42,581 nt of DNA from an uncultured Collinsella sp. GTDB lineage: Bacteria > Actinomycetota > Coriobacteriia > Coriobacteriales > Coriobacteriaceae. The notes beneath the pieces were generated by a model, which saw nothing but the letters and a program-made list of their open reading frames with translations, did no database searches and had not been told where the DNA came from. Position numbers and translations under genes: made by a program. Position 1 is the stretch's first letter. Each line of letters opens with the position of its first letter. The stretch spans positions 1 to 42,581 of the forward strand of contig CABQLK010000015.1 in assembly GCA_902465015.1 (NCBI GenBank), written 5' to 3'. Shown here one piece after another: positions 32,897 to 42,581 of the stretch.

Positions 32897-34345
32897 ATGG
32901 CAGAATCTCGTGCGGAGCGTAAGGCTCGTCGTGCTTTGATCGAGGCGGCTGAGGGGTCAGAGGAGAAAAAATCTTCTAAGAAATCCAAGTCGTCTCAGGA
33001 CGCGAAGGGTAAGTCGGCCAAGGGCAAGGCTAAGGCCAAGCGTCCCGGCTCTCGTCGGAACGACGATAAGGCATCTCAGAATCGCTCCAAGCGCCCGTAT
33101 AAGAATCCGGTTCCGTCTGCGCGTAAGGCCGTTGATCCCAAGTCTCCTTGTTCCATCATGAAAGCTTGCGGTGGGTGTACGGCGCTCAATCGTCCTTATA
33201 AGAAGCAGCTCGCCGCCAAGCAGGCTGCTATGGAGGAGCTTTTTGCTTCGCTTTGTGAGCGTGAAGGCATTGCTGTAGATCCTATTCGTGGTATGGGTGT
33301 CACCCTGGGCGACCCGGGCAAATATCCTGCGCCGCGCGGTTTTCGCCATAAGGCCGCCACTCCCTTTGCCCCCGGCAAAGAGGGCACTGTCCGGTGCGGT
33401 TTCTTTGAGCGCGGCACGCACAAGATCGTTGCCGTACCCGAGTGTCCTGTCGAGGCGCCGGGCACTCGTCAGATTCTCAACGGCATCGCACGCGAAGCTG
33501 AGCGGTTGCATATTCCCGCCTTTAACGAGGACAAGCATCTGGGCTTGCTCCGCTATGCCGTCGTCCGCTGCGGTTGGCGTACCGACCAGGTCATGGTTAC
33601 GCTCGTGACCGCCCAGCGTGACTTACCGCATGCGCAGGAGTTCTTTGAGGCTGTCGCCGCACTCAATCCGCACATCGTCACCGTCGCCCAAAACATCAAC
33701 GGACGTCCCGGCAACGCCATCCTCGGCGAGGAAACCCGCATTGTATATGGCGCCGAGTGCATGCGCGACCAGCTGCTCGGTTGCGAATTCGATATCTCCC
33801 CCACCGCGTTCTATCAGACCAATCCGCAGCAGACCGAGCTACTCTATCAGCTCGCTATCGACGGCATGGATCTGCACCAGGGCGATGTGCTTATGGATGC
33901 TTACTGCGGCAGCGGCACCATCGGTCTTTGCGCAGCTAAAGATGCCCAGAACAAGAGGATCGGCATCATGCTGCTCGGTGTGGAGCGCAACCCGGCGGGC
34001 ATTGCCGACGCACGCCGCAATGCCGAGCTCAACGGTCTTACCCGCAGCGCCTGGTTTATGGCCGACGATGCCACCGATTACATCCTAGATGCCGCCGACA
34101 ACAACGAGCGGATCGATGTCCTTTCCATCGACCCGCCGCGTGCCGGCTCCACCCCCGAGTTCCTCGAAGCTGCCTGCGCACTTAAGCCGCGCCGCATCAC
34201 CTATATCAGCTGCAACCCCGTGACTCAAGAGCGCGACCTGCATCAGCTCCTCGACGGAGGCTATCGCCTGCTCAAGATCACGCCCGTCGACATGTTCCCT
34301 CACACCGACCACACCGAAACCGTAGCGGTCCTCGAACGCCGCTAA
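32897..34345 (+). CDS. 23S rRNA (uracil-5-)-methyltransferase, RumA/RlmD-like
   Basis: 482 residues. A Lys/Ser/Arg-rich tail (1-75) takes the place of the usual TRAM domain. Iron-sulfur ligands C85, C91 and C94 (CSIMKACGGC) and a fourth in VPECPVE follow. The SAM-binding DAYCGSGTIGL, DPPRAG and the catalytic-Cys motif SCNPVTQERD belong to the TrmA/RumA/RlmCD family. It methylates C5 of uracil in rRNA or tRNA; the exact target base cannot be told. The ATG at 32897 has GGGG seven bases upstream. It is a single-gene unit ended by the terminator at 34374-34403. Confidence 0.9.
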   Translation: MAESRAERKARRALIEAAEGSEEKKSSKKSKSSQDAKGKSAKGKAKAKRPGSRRNDDKASQNRSKRPYKNPVPSARKAVDPKSPCSIMKACGGCTALNRPYKKQLAAKQAAMEELFASLCEREGIAVDPIRGMGVTLGDPGKYPAPRGFRHKAATPFAPGKEGTVRCGFFERGTHKIVAVPECPVEAPGTRQILNGIAREAERLHIPAFNEDKHLGLLRYAVVRCGWRTDQVMVTLVTAQRDLPHAQEFFEAVAALNPHIVTVAQNINGRPGNAILGEETRIVYGAECMRDQLLGCEFDISPTAFYQTNPQQTELLYQLAIDGMDLHQGDVLMDAYCGSGTIGLCAAKDAQNKRIGIMLLGVERNPAGIADARRNAELNGLTRSAWFMADDATDYILDAADNNERIDVLSIDPPRAGSTPEFLEAACALKPRRITYISCNPVTQERDLHQLLDGGYRLLKITPVDMFPHTDHTETVAVLERR

Positions 34346-34373
34346 CCAACCTCAGTATATTTTTGGGACAAGA

Positions 34374-34403
34374 AAGGGGGCGACCCGCCTGGGCCGCCCC
34401 CTT
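34374..34403. terminator. Terminator between rlmD-like gene and PHP gene
   Basis: AAGGGGGCG (34374-34382) pairs perfectly with CGCCCCCTT (34395-34403). A T-rich tail (TTTCTTG) is present on the minus strand and a weaker one on the plus strand, so it probably serves both convergent genes. Confidence 0.75.
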
Positions 34404-34423
34404 CGCTTGGTTTATAAACTCCG

Positions 34424-35245
34424 CTACATCCCATTGCGCAGATCGCACACGCCGGCTGCCGCCATCTCGCGCAGCAGCGTCTCGCGGTCGCGCGTCACGA
34501 TCAAATCCAGCGGGAAGTGAATCTCGTCGAGCATCTTGCGCGCGTGATCGAGCTTGCCAATAGCCATGCCAATGTGGGCATCGGTCGACACGCCAATGCC
34601 CACGCTCAGCTCGGCGCAGCGCTCGGCGATCTTGCGGCATACGGCCCAATGCTCAGTGTCGACACCGTGTTCAAGACTATGGTTGTTGATCTCGATAATC
34701 TTGTGCTTGGCCTTAGCTGCCAACAGCACCTCGTCGATATCGAACGGCACGCCCGAACGCCCCGTGTGGCCCAGCATGAACACCTTGGGGTGCTCCAGGG
34801 CATTGATATACATCTCGGTCGTCTGGGCCGGCGTCGCGCCCTCAGCAATCTGCGGATTATGCACGCTCGCAACCAAATAATCCAAATTACGCGTAACCAA
34901 ATCGAACAGCGAATGCTGACGGCTGTACGAATCGCCGGCAATATCGAGCGTGACAGGAGTGTCCTCGCCAAACAGGCTTCCGTCCAGCGAAACGATATCG
35001 GCCTCGGCACCACGCAGCACCAGCACGCCGCTCCAAATGCGCGGCCAGATATCCTGGTTGATAAAGAACTGATAGCTGCGCAGGTCATTAGGGCAAGCCG
35101 TAACCATAGAGCTCAGATGGTCGGCAGATCCGAGCACCTGCAGGCCACGCTCTGCCGCCCAGTACACATTCTCCTCAATGGTCGAATATGCATGCGCAGA
35201 GAACATCGTATGGGTATGAATGTCACAAGAAAGCAGGTAGGGCAT
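34424..35245 (-). CDS. PHP-domain phosphatase/phosphoesterase (YcdX-like)
   Basis: 273 residues, one PHP domain. Metal ligands are visible in DIHTHTMFS (8-16), GSADHLS, a Glu in GAEAD, HN in SVHNPQ, GHTGR and STDAHIG. Such enzymes hydrolyse phosphate esters with a tri-metal centre; the substrate is unknown, though YcdX-type proteins act on small phosphate esters. AAGGAG lies five bases before the ATG at 35245. It is a single gene between a terminator and the aminotransferase, on the same strand as the latter. Confidence 0.85.
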   Translation of the reverse strand: MPYLLSCDIHTHTMFSAHAYSTIEENVYWAAERGLQVLGSADHLSSMVTACPNDLRSYQFFINQDIWPRIWSGVLVLRGAEADIVSLDGSLFGEDTPVTLDIAGDSYSRQHSLFDLVTRNLDYLVASVHNPQIAEGATPAQTTEMYINALEHPKVFMLGHTGRSGVPFDIDEVLLAAKAKHKIIEINNHSLEHGVDTEHWAVCRKIAERCAELSVGIGVSTDAHIGMAIGKLDHARKMLDEIHFPLDLIVTRDRETLLREMAAAGVCDLRNGM

Positions 35246-35345
35246 CAGGTCTCCTTATCTGGCACGGCCGTCGCTTATATTCATTGTACGCATAGCCTTC
35301 GATAGTCGTAAAACCACTCCATCCCAACGACACAACGTTCATGAC

Positions 35346-35376
35346 AACGGGGCCTGGCTTAACACCAAACCCCGTT
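35346..35376 (-). terminator. Weak stem-loop after the aminotransferase gene
   Basis: AACGGGG (35346-35352) and CCCCGTT (35370-35376) form a 7-bp stem with a 17-nt loop downstream of the aminotransferase. There is no T-run, so termination is uncertain. Confidence 0.3.
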
Positions 35377-35410
35377 TCACGTAAAACATTGTAGGCAGAG
35401 CGCTTTACTT

Positions 35411-36595
35411 TTAACGATACTCGTCCGCCAACTGTTTCCAAGCGGGTAGCGAATTGACAATCGTTTCGTAACTCACGCAATAGCCCAGGCGGAACCAACC
35501 CGGCATACCAAAGCTGTCCGAGGGAACCGCAAGCAACTCATACTTCTTTGCGCGCTCGCAAAACGCATTCGCATCGGGCTCCAACGCTTTCACCCATAGG
35601 TAGAACGCGCCATCCGGCTCAACATAGGTGTAGCCGTACTCCGCTAGTGCGTTGGTAAGCGCGGTGCGGTTGCGTGCATAGGCCTCAACGTCACTCGGCT
35701 CATCGATGCAGTCGATAATTACGCGCTGGAAGAGTGCCGGTGCGCATACAAAACCCAGCGTACGGGCAGCACCCGCAACAGCCGGCATCAGACGGGCAGC
35801 CTGCGGATTGGTGTTGGGAACCAAGATCCACCCCACGCGCTCACCCGGCAGCGACAGCGACTTGGAATACGAGTAGCACACGATGGTGTGCTCGTAGATC
35901 GAGGGCACCCAAGGCACCTCGGCACCGTACACAATCTCGCGGTACGGCTCATCCGAGATGAGCATAATCGGATTCTCGGGATCGCGCTGAGCGTTGGCCT
36001 CGCGCAGAACATTGGCCAGTCGCGTCAGCGTGTCGCATGTATATACGGCACCGGTCGGATTGTTGGGAGAGTCGATGATGACGGCCGCCGTCTTATCGCT
36101 GATCGCCTTGAGCACGTTGTCCACGCTCAGCTGGAACGTATCTTCATCGGCGAGCGCCTCAACACACGTACAGCCGGCCTTCTCAATCCAAACGCGATAC
36201 TCCGGAAAGTACGGGGCGATAACAATAACCTCGTCGCACGGGTTCGTAACGGCGTTGAGCGTGCAGGTGAGCGAAGCCGCGGCACCCACCGTCATAAAGA
36301 CGTCTTTGCCCTCATAGCTCGTGCCAAAGCGGCGGTTGAGCGATTCGGCGACGGCTGCTCGACATTGCGGCAGGCCCGGAGCGGGGGTGTAGCCGTGCAA
36401 CTGGTCACTCGGCAGCCCCAAGGCCTTCTTAATGGACTCCGCCACGGCAGCCGGCGCCGGAACACTCGGGTTGCCCAGCGAAAAATCGAATACGTTCTCC
36501 GCACCGATCTGTGCCTTGCGCTCAAGACCATAGCTAAAAATCTCACGGATGATGGAGCTTTCCGCACCGCGAGCATACATAGTTTCGTTGATCAT
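35411..36595 (-). CDS. Pyridoxal-phosphate aminotransferase, aspartate-aminotransferase-like class I/II
   Basis: 394 residues. The fold-type-I landmarks are LGNPS (40-44), SPNNPTG (176-182), SDEPY (214-218) and the Schiff-base lysine in YSYSKSLSLPGERVG (K245). It transfers an amino group between an amino acid and a keto acid; the acceptor range (aspartate, alanine or aromatic) cannot be decided from sequence. The start at 36595 has AGGGG five bases upstream. A longer reading in the same frame would run through the 24-bp palindrome at 36656-36715 and is not credible. Confidence 0.9.
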   Translation of the reverse strand: MINETMYARGAESSIIREIFSYGLERKAQIGAENVFDFSLGNPSVPAPAAVAESIKKALGLPSDQLHGYTPAPGLPQCRAAVAESLNRRFGTSYEGKDVFMTVGAAASLTCTLNAVTNPCDEVIVIAPYFPEYRVWIEKAGCTCVEALADEDTFQLSVDNVLKAISDKTAAVIIDSPNNPTGAVYTCDTLTRLANVLREANAQRDPENPIMLISDEPYREIVYGAEVPWVPSIYEHTIVCYSYSKSLSLPGERVGWILVPNTNPQAARLMPAVAGAARTLGFVCAPALFQRVIIDCIDEPSDVEAYARNRTALTNALAEYGYTYVEPDGAFYLWVKALEPDANAFCERAKKYELLAVPSDSFGMPGWFRLGYCVSYETIVNSLPAWKQLADEYR

Positions 36596-36655
36596 CTGTT
36601 CCCCTTTCGCATAGGCGCTATTGTACGCTTTAGCCGAGCAAAGTGCCGCAGCAAT

Positions 36656-36715
36656 GTTGATTGGGGACAGACTTAAATGCGTGAAAACGCTCATTTAAGT
36701 CTGTCCCCAATCAAC
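36656..36715. repeat. Perfect 24-bp palindromic hairpin (GGGGACAGACTTAA type)
   Basis: The arm at 36656-36679 is the exact complement of 36692-36715, with a 12-nt loop. Each arm contains TTGGGGACAGACTTAAATG. It stands between the aminotransferase start and the ftsH terminator. It lacks a T-run. It looks like a REP-type dispersed hairpin; no transposase is in the window. Confidence 0.7.
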
Positions 36716-36745
36716 AGACGGCCCCATATCGCTCAAAAGAAAAAA

Positions 36746-36769
36746 CCTCCGCAGGTTTCCCCGCGGAGG
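36746..36769 (-). terminator. Terminator of ftsH
   Basis: On the minus strand GCCTCCGC and GCGGAGG form the stem (36763-36769 with 36746-36752), directly followed by TTTTTTCTTTTG. It is a textbook intrinsic terminator 16 bp after the ftsH stop. Confidence 0.92.
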
Positions 36770-36784
36770 CTTTTGCCACAAAGA

Positions 36785-38914
<2,130 letters not shown>

Positions 38915-38915
38915 C

Positions 38916-39464
38916 TTACGAATAAACCTCCGGTTTCAAAATGCCCAGATACGGAAGGTTGCGATAGCGCTCGGCATAGTCGAGGCCGTAGCCCACCACA
39001 AAGGCATCGGGGCAATGGGTTCCAACATACTTGGGCGTGATGGCCGAGACGCGGTCCTCAACGTCCTTCCACAGGAAGGCGGCGACCTCCAGAGAAGCGG
39101 GCTTGCGGCTCTCGAGGTTCTTCATCAGATACTTGAGCGTCAGGCCCGAGTCCAGAATGTCCTCGACGATCAGCACGTCGCGACCGCGGATGTCGATATC
39201 CAGGTCCTTAATGATACGCACGATACCCGAGGACTTCACACCGTCGCCATAGCTCGAAACAGCCATGAAATCGATGTTGGTCGGCAGCTCGATCTTACGC
39301 ATCAGGTCGCCCATAAAGACCACGGCGCCGCGCAGGACCGCAATCAGCACCAGATCCTTACCCGCGTAGTCGCGCGTAATCTCCTCGCCCAGGCGAGAGA
39401 CGATACCGTCGATATCCTCCTGCGTGAACAGAACCTTCTCGATATCCGGATGTTGAGAAGCCAT
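38916..39464 (-). CDS. hpt: Hypoxanthine phosphoribosyltransferase
   Basis: 182 residues, standard size. The PRPP-binding motif VLIVEDILDSGLTL (97-110) and the SSYGDGVKSSG loop (70-80) identify the enzyme, which makes IMP/GMP from hypoxanthine/guanine in purine salvage. AAAGGG lies five bases before the ATG. A promoter with an extended -10 lies at 39521-39529. It forms an operon with ftsH (1-bp gap) downstream of tilS, a linkage known from Bacillus and many Gram-positive bacteria. Confidence 0.95.
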   Translation of the reverse strand: MASQHPDIEKVLFTQEDIDGIVSRLGEEITRDYAGKDLVLIAVLRGAVVFMGDLMRKIELPTNIDFMAVSSYGDGVKSSGIVRIIKDLDIDIRGRDVLIVEDILDSGLTLKYLMKNLESRKPASLEVAAFLWKDVEDRVSAITPKYVGTHCPDAFVVGYGLDYAERYRNLPYLGILKPEVYS

Positions 39465-39520
39465 GACAACCCTTTCTTGTGCTTATCGCCCACACACCGC
39501 CGTATGGACGCGAACTACAC

Positions 39521-39529
39521 ATTCTAGCA
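39521..39529 (-). promoter_or_regulatory. Extended -10 promoter of hpt-ftsH
   Basis: TGCTAGAAT on the minus strand is an extended -10 (TGN plus TAGAAT) about 57 bp before hpt. No consensus -35 is seen, which an extended -10 can tolerate. Confidence 0.5.
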
Positions 39530-39560
39530 GCGCACGGGGTAAATTTACCAGCCCGTGCGC
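39530..39560. promoter_or_regulatory. Nested inverted repeat between tilS and hpt
   Basis: GCGCACGGG (39530-39538) and CCCGTGCGC (39552-39560) pair around GTAAATTTAC, itself a palindrome. It lies just upstream of the hpt -10 and downstream of tilS, so it may be an operator, a weak terminator, or both. Confidence 0.4.
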
Positions 39561-39611
39561 CATCAGCGCGGGAATACCGTCAACGTCGCACAGAATAGCA
39601 GGCGTGGGACG

Positions 39612-41150
39612 CTATTCCGCATCGACCACGCGGAGCAGATATGCCACGCGCGTTGCGGCCGTGCACTTAAAACGCTCGTCCGCGCGAACTCCGGCGACCC
39701 ACACCACGGCACCCCCCGGCGCCGTCCTCACCATGGGCACGCCGGCGCGCTCGGAAACGGGAATGCGAGCCTCACCTAGCAAATCGGATACTTTCTTGCT
39801 TCGGCCACTCATCCCTAACGGGCACATCACGTCTCCCGGCGCGGGACCGTCCACCCACAGGCGCGCCAATCGCGCCTCGGCAGGGATCTCGCCACGCGAG
39901 CCCGCCAGGATCCGCTCACTATCGCTGTCGGCAAAACCCAGGGCAGCCGCGTCTACCAAAGCTGTCACTTCCCCGGCAGCCGCAAGCTCACGGGCGCGGC
40001 GCACGATATCGCATCCCGGCTCAACAGCCATCGGTTCTGTGACCAGCATACGCCCCCCGCCCAACGGCAAACGACCGGGTACGGTAACCCAGTCCGCGAC
40101 CAGGCCCTCGCGAGCCGCCGGCGCCTTAAACGCCAGCATGCCAAACTCAATGCGTGCGTCAATCCCCGCCGGAAGCGTGACCGAGCCGGTGCCCTCGGCA
40201 ACGCAGGAAAGGACTCGCTCCACATGTCGCATCTCGGGACGAGCGTCCGGATCGATGCGCTTAATCGCCAGTCGCACGATGCGCCGCGCGATTACCACCT
40301 CGGCCGCAGCCAGGCGCCTGGCATCGAGCACCAGCGCACCCGCTGCCTCTTTGCGCAAACAGCTTCGAAACGCCTGTGCCGAAAGTTGAGACAGAAACGC
40401 GTCCTCATCGCCTAAGATCTCGCAGGCGGCGCCAATCGTCTTGCAGACGCTCGCGTTGCGCTGCGCCACCACCGGCATTACTCGATGGCGCACGTAGTTT
40501 CGCAGATACGAGATGTCCTCATTGCTCTCGTCTTCACGCCACGGCTGACCATGTACCTGCAGATAGCCCACCAGCTCGCCATGAGTTAGGTCGAGCAAGG
40601 GACGCACCACGATATTCCTCCGGCGAGGAATGCTCGATAGGCCAGCGGGCCCCGAACCCTTAATCGCGTTCATCAAAAACGTTTCCGCGCGATCCGAAGA
40701 CGTGTGCGCGGTGCAGATACGAGCCGCCGTTCGCGGTGCCCCCGTCTGGGCGCAGAGCTCGCGAACATACCTCCGCGCCGCGGCATAGCGCACCTCGCGG
40801 GCCGCGGCCTCAATATTGCCCGACTCCCCATCAAAATAAGCGTGCTCCACACACAGCGGTAAACCATATTGCGCGCAGAGCTCACGCACAAAGGCCTCGT
40901 CGCCATCGGACGCCTTGCCGCGCAGATGATGGTTTACATGCAGCACATGCAGGCGCTCGCGAGCAATGGGGGCGACACCGCGTCCGTCTTGGATATCCAG
41001 CTTTGATGTGCACGCCATAAGAAGCAGTGCCGTCGAGTCCGCGCCGCCTGATACCATGAGCACGACAGGAGCAGCCTGCTGCCTCGTCCGGGTCTCATCG
41101 ACTGCCCCGGGCACGGCATGGTGTCCATAATGCTGAGATACCGTAGGCAT
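39612..41150 (-). CDS. tilS: tRNA(Ile)-lysidine synthetase
   Basis: 512 residues. The N-type ATP pyrophosphatase P-loop is SGGADST (34-40; SGGxDST in the family). LHVNHHLRG and HTSSDRAETFLMN are also typical, and a C-terminal substrate-binding part contains LPLGGGRMLV-like and SGRSKKVSDLL segments. It converts C34 of tRNA-Ile(CAU) to lysidine so that it reads AUA. GAGGAGG lies six bases before the ATG. It is divergent from the metallo-beta-lactamase gene, only 48 bp away, and upstream of hpt and ftsH. Confidence 0.94.
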   Translation of the reverse strand: MPTVSQHYGHHAVPGAVDETRTRQQAAPVVLMVSGGADSTALLLMACTSKLDIQDGRGVAPIARERLHVLHVNHHLRGKASDGDEAFVRELCAQYGLPLCVEHAYFDGESGNIEAAAREVRYAAARRYVRELCAQTGAPRTAARICTAHTSSDRAETFLMNAIKGSGPAGLSSIPRRRNIVVRPLLDLTHGELVGYLQVHGQPWREDESNEDISYLRNYVRHRVMPVVAQRNASVCKTIGAACEILGDEDAFLSQLSAQAFRSCLRKEAAGALVLDARRLAAAEVVIARRIVRLAIKRIDPDARPEMRHVERVLSCVAEGTGSVTLPAGIDARIEFGMLAFKAPAAREGLVADWVTVPGRLPLGGGRMLVTEPMAVEPGCDIVRRARELAAAGEVTALVDAAALGFADSDSERILAGSRGEIPAEARLARLWVDGPAPGDVMCPLGMSGRSKKVSDLLGEARIPVSERAGVPMVRTAPGGAVVWVAGVRADERFKCTAATRVAYLLRVVDAE

Positions 41151-41198
41151 TTGCTTCCTCCTCTATTCGTCCGCACCCATTGTATCCTTTGGAATCTT

Positions 41199-42008
41199 AT
41201 GTCTCGTCTGCACCTTCATATCCTCGGCAGTGGCTCTAAAGGCAACTGCGCACTCATCGAGGGCCCGCAGGGGCTCATTATGGTCGATGACGGACTGTCT
41301 CGCCGCGAGACATTAAAGCGCATGGCAGAACTGGGACTCTCGGCAGACAACGTCTCGGCTCTTCTCATTACTCATGAGCATAGCGATCACATCAAGGGTC
41401 TCGATGTCTGGTGCAAGCACTGGCACGGTCCCCTCTTTGCCAGCAGGGGCACACTTTCGAGCAAAGAAAATCTTTCGCATCTGCCTGTCGAGGAATTCGA
41501 TCCCGGCGACGCCCTATCCATTGCCGGCATCCACGTGCAAACCTACTCAACATCACACGATGTCATAAATCCAATCGGCTTTCGATTCGACGCCCTCGAT
41601 GATTCCATCGGCTTTGCTACCGACACCGGAGAGCTATCGAGCCAAGCCATGAACACCCTCAAAGATTGTCGAGTCCTCGCGCTCGAAAGCAACCACGATG
41701 TGACCATGCTGCGCGAGGGAGAATATCCCCGCTTTCTTCAGGAGCGCATCCTGTCTGCAAGGGGACACCTCTCCAACGGCCAAGCCGCCGAAGCCGCGCG
41801 CGAACTTGTTACCGATCGCACCGAACAGCTCATTGCCATGCATATCAGCCAAGACAACAATCGTCCGAGCCTTACCGTCAAAAGCTATGCCAAAGCTCTA
41901 GCCGCAACCCTGGATGACGAGCTCGGCAGCTCCGCCACCCTTCTCCAAGGATCGCGAAAACTCTCGATACGCCCCGCAAGCCAGTATCGGCCAGCAACCA
42001 TTCAATAA
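41199..42008 (+). CDS. Metallo-beta-lactamase-fold hydrolase, WalJ/YycJ-like
   Basis: 269 residues. The start LHLHILGSGSKGNCALIE (4-21) and the metal motif THEHSDH (58-64), then STSHD and TDTGE, match the YycJ/WalJ/VicX family. These are cytosolic metal-dependent nucleases, often encoded with the WalRK two-component system and linked to DNA repair. Here no walRK genes are adjacent; it stands alone, divergent from tilS. The ATG at 41199 is five bases after GGA, a weak site; longer readings in the frame enter the tilS promoter region. A strong terminator follows. Confidence 0.88.
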   Translation: MSRLHLHILGSGSKGNCALIEGPQGLIMVDDGLSRRETLKRMAELGLSADNVSALLITHEHSDHIKGLDVWCKHWHGPLFASRGTLSSKENLSHLPVEEFDPGDALSIAGIHVQTYSTSHDVINPIGFRFDALDDSIGFATDTGELSSQAMNTLKDCRVLALESNHDVTMLREGEYPRFLQERILSARGHLSNGQAAEAARELVTDRTEQLIAMHISQDNNRPSLTVKSYAKALAATLDDELGSSATLLQGSRKLSIRPASQYRPATIQ

Positions 42009-42015
42009 CTGGGCT

Positions 42016-42066
42016 AGACAGCAAAAGGGGCCGAGAATCGCTTCCCAGCCCCTTTTGCTGTCTTTT
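42016..42066 (+). terminator. Terminator after the WalJ/YycJ-like gene
   Basis: A perfect 16-bp stem, AGACAGCAAAAGGGGC (42016-42031) with GCCCCTTTTGCTGTCT (42048-42063), is followed by TTTAATA. It may also slow convergent hsp20 transcripts. Confidence 0.9.
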
Positions 42067-42089
42067 AATAGCGCAAAACACCAACGAAT

Positions 42090-42521
42090 TTAGTCGATGG
42101 AGATCTTCGTAACGTTCTTCTTCTCGACGATCTTGGGAACCGTAACGGTCAGGATGCCGTCAGCGTACTTAGCCGAGAGGCCCTCGCTCGAAGCGTCCTT
42201 TAGATACACGCCACGCGTCGCGCTGTACGAGCTGAACTCCTTCTGCAGGAAGTTCTTCCCCTCGTTCTCCTCGTCTTCCTCGACATTCACGCTAATGGAC
42301 AGACGGCCCTCGTTAAGCTCGACATCGATGTCGTCCTTGGCGACGCCGGTCAGATAAGCCTTAACCTCATAGCCATCGCCCTTATCCTCAACGTCAACGG
42401 GGAACGCCTTAGAGGCAATCGAGCTGTTCGCTAGGTCGCTCATATCATCAAACAGATCGAACAGCGAGCTTGCAGAGGGACGAACGCCAAAAACCGAACG
42501 ATAAGGAACCATGCTTGCCAT
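42090..42521 (-). CDS. Hsp20/alpha-crystallin family small heat-shock protein
   Basis: 143 residues. The alpha-crystallin domain spans about 41-135, with YEVKAYLTGVAKDDIDVELNEGRLSI (51-76, cited by its ends YEVKAYL and GRLSI) and a C-terminal GILTVTVPK. A phenylalanine-rich start (SLFDLFDDM, 19-27) resembles other bacterial Hsp20 proteins. It is an ATP-independent holdase that keeps unfolding proteins soluble. The ATG at 42521 has AAGGAG eight bases upstream; a longer reading to 42554 is less likely. No CIRCE operator is seen in the 60 bp to the window edge. Confidence 0.92.
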   Translation of the reverse strand: MASMVPYRSVFGVRPSASSLFDLFDDMSDLANSSIASKAFPVDVEDKGDGYEVKAYLTGVAKDDIDVELNEGRLSISVNVEEDEENEGKNFLQKEFSSYSATRGVYLKDASSEGLSAKYADGILTVTVPKIVEKKNVTKISID

Positions 42522-42581
42522 GTTTACCACTCCTTTTAAGGACTGCCGAGTCATCTTCCAGGTGACTGGGACTTCTTTTGA

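Noticed and set aside
36596..36694. Extension of the aminotransferase to a start at 36694
   Set aside because: The added residues are encoded by the 24-bp palindrome and lack conservation. AGGGG precedes the ATG at 36595.
42522..42581. CIRCE or other heat-shock operator upstream of hsp20
   Set aside because: No TTAGCACTC-N9-GAGTGCTAA-like repeat is visible in the 60 bases available. The promoter may lie beyond the window.

Overview
The window reads as chromosomal DNA of a Coriobacteriia member, most likely Collinsella or a close relative (Actinomycetota). This is inferred from gene content and order, not from a database search. Two gene orders match actinobacteria such as Mycobacterium: a CDP-alcohol phosphatidyltransferase followed by a GarA-like FHA protein and a MerR regulator, and lexA divergent from a LysM protein followed by nrdR. 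These sit beside genes more typical of Firmicutes: RNase Y, RNase J, RecX, SpoVS, DegV and a UgtP/MGDG-synthase-like enzyme. Nearly all of the window is housekeeping sequence. I see no phage, no CRISPR array, no transposase, no rRNA and no tRNA.

Layout. 1-2.6 kb (minus strand): a very G+C-rich operon for a LanFEG-type lantibiotic-protection ABC transporter plus a small exported protein. 2.6-2.97 kb: gene-free stretch with three inverted repeats. 2.97-6.8 kb (plus): cardiolipin-synthase-like enzyme, GarA-like FHA protein, MerR regulator, apt and an NlpC/P60 cell-wall hydrolase. 6.9-8.6 kb: convergent degV and a DUF1836 HTH regulator that share a CTAGAT/ATCTAG palindrome in their promoter regions. 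8.6-11.0 kb: divergent trxB and a glycolipid glycosyltransferase. 11.0-11.47 kb: gene-free stretch with a hairpin repeat family. 11.47-13.7 kb: dut-nrdR-LysM gene divergent from lexA, with three SOS boxes between, then a DUF1624 membrane protein downstream of lexA.

14.36-32.46 kb is one long minus-strand block. In transcription order it is rnj, ftsK, rodZ-like, yajQ, rimO, pgsA, cinA, recA (SOS box inside its promoter), recX, rny, a GHKL ATPase of unknown function, spoVS, miaB, miaA, hflX. It combines RNA decay (RNases J and Y), tRNA and ribosome modification (MiaA, MiaB, RimO, HflX), DNA repair (RecA, RecX) and envelope or division functions (FtsK, RodZ-like, PgsA). 32.46-32.9 kb is a gene-free stretch with strong RNA-like structure. 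The right end holds a 23S rRNA uracil methyltransferase, a PHP phosphatase, an aminotransferase, the ftsH-hpt-tilS cluster, a WalJ/YycJ-like metallo-beta-lactamase protein and an Hsp20 chaperone.

The most unusual signals are non-coding. (1) At 11.03-11.45 kb a conserved core of about 60 nt sits inside perfect hairpin arms whose sequences differ between copies; two copies are complete and one is a half copy. (2) A palindrome is shared by degV and the DUF1836 gene. (3) About 11-bp-periodic GACCAAA repeats lie upstream of the recA promoter. (4) A hairpin can bury the nrdR start codon. (5) The rnj-rlmD intergenic region is structured. Among proteins, the GHKL ATPase between rny and spoVS and the GarA-like phospholipid/MerR cluster are the best leads.
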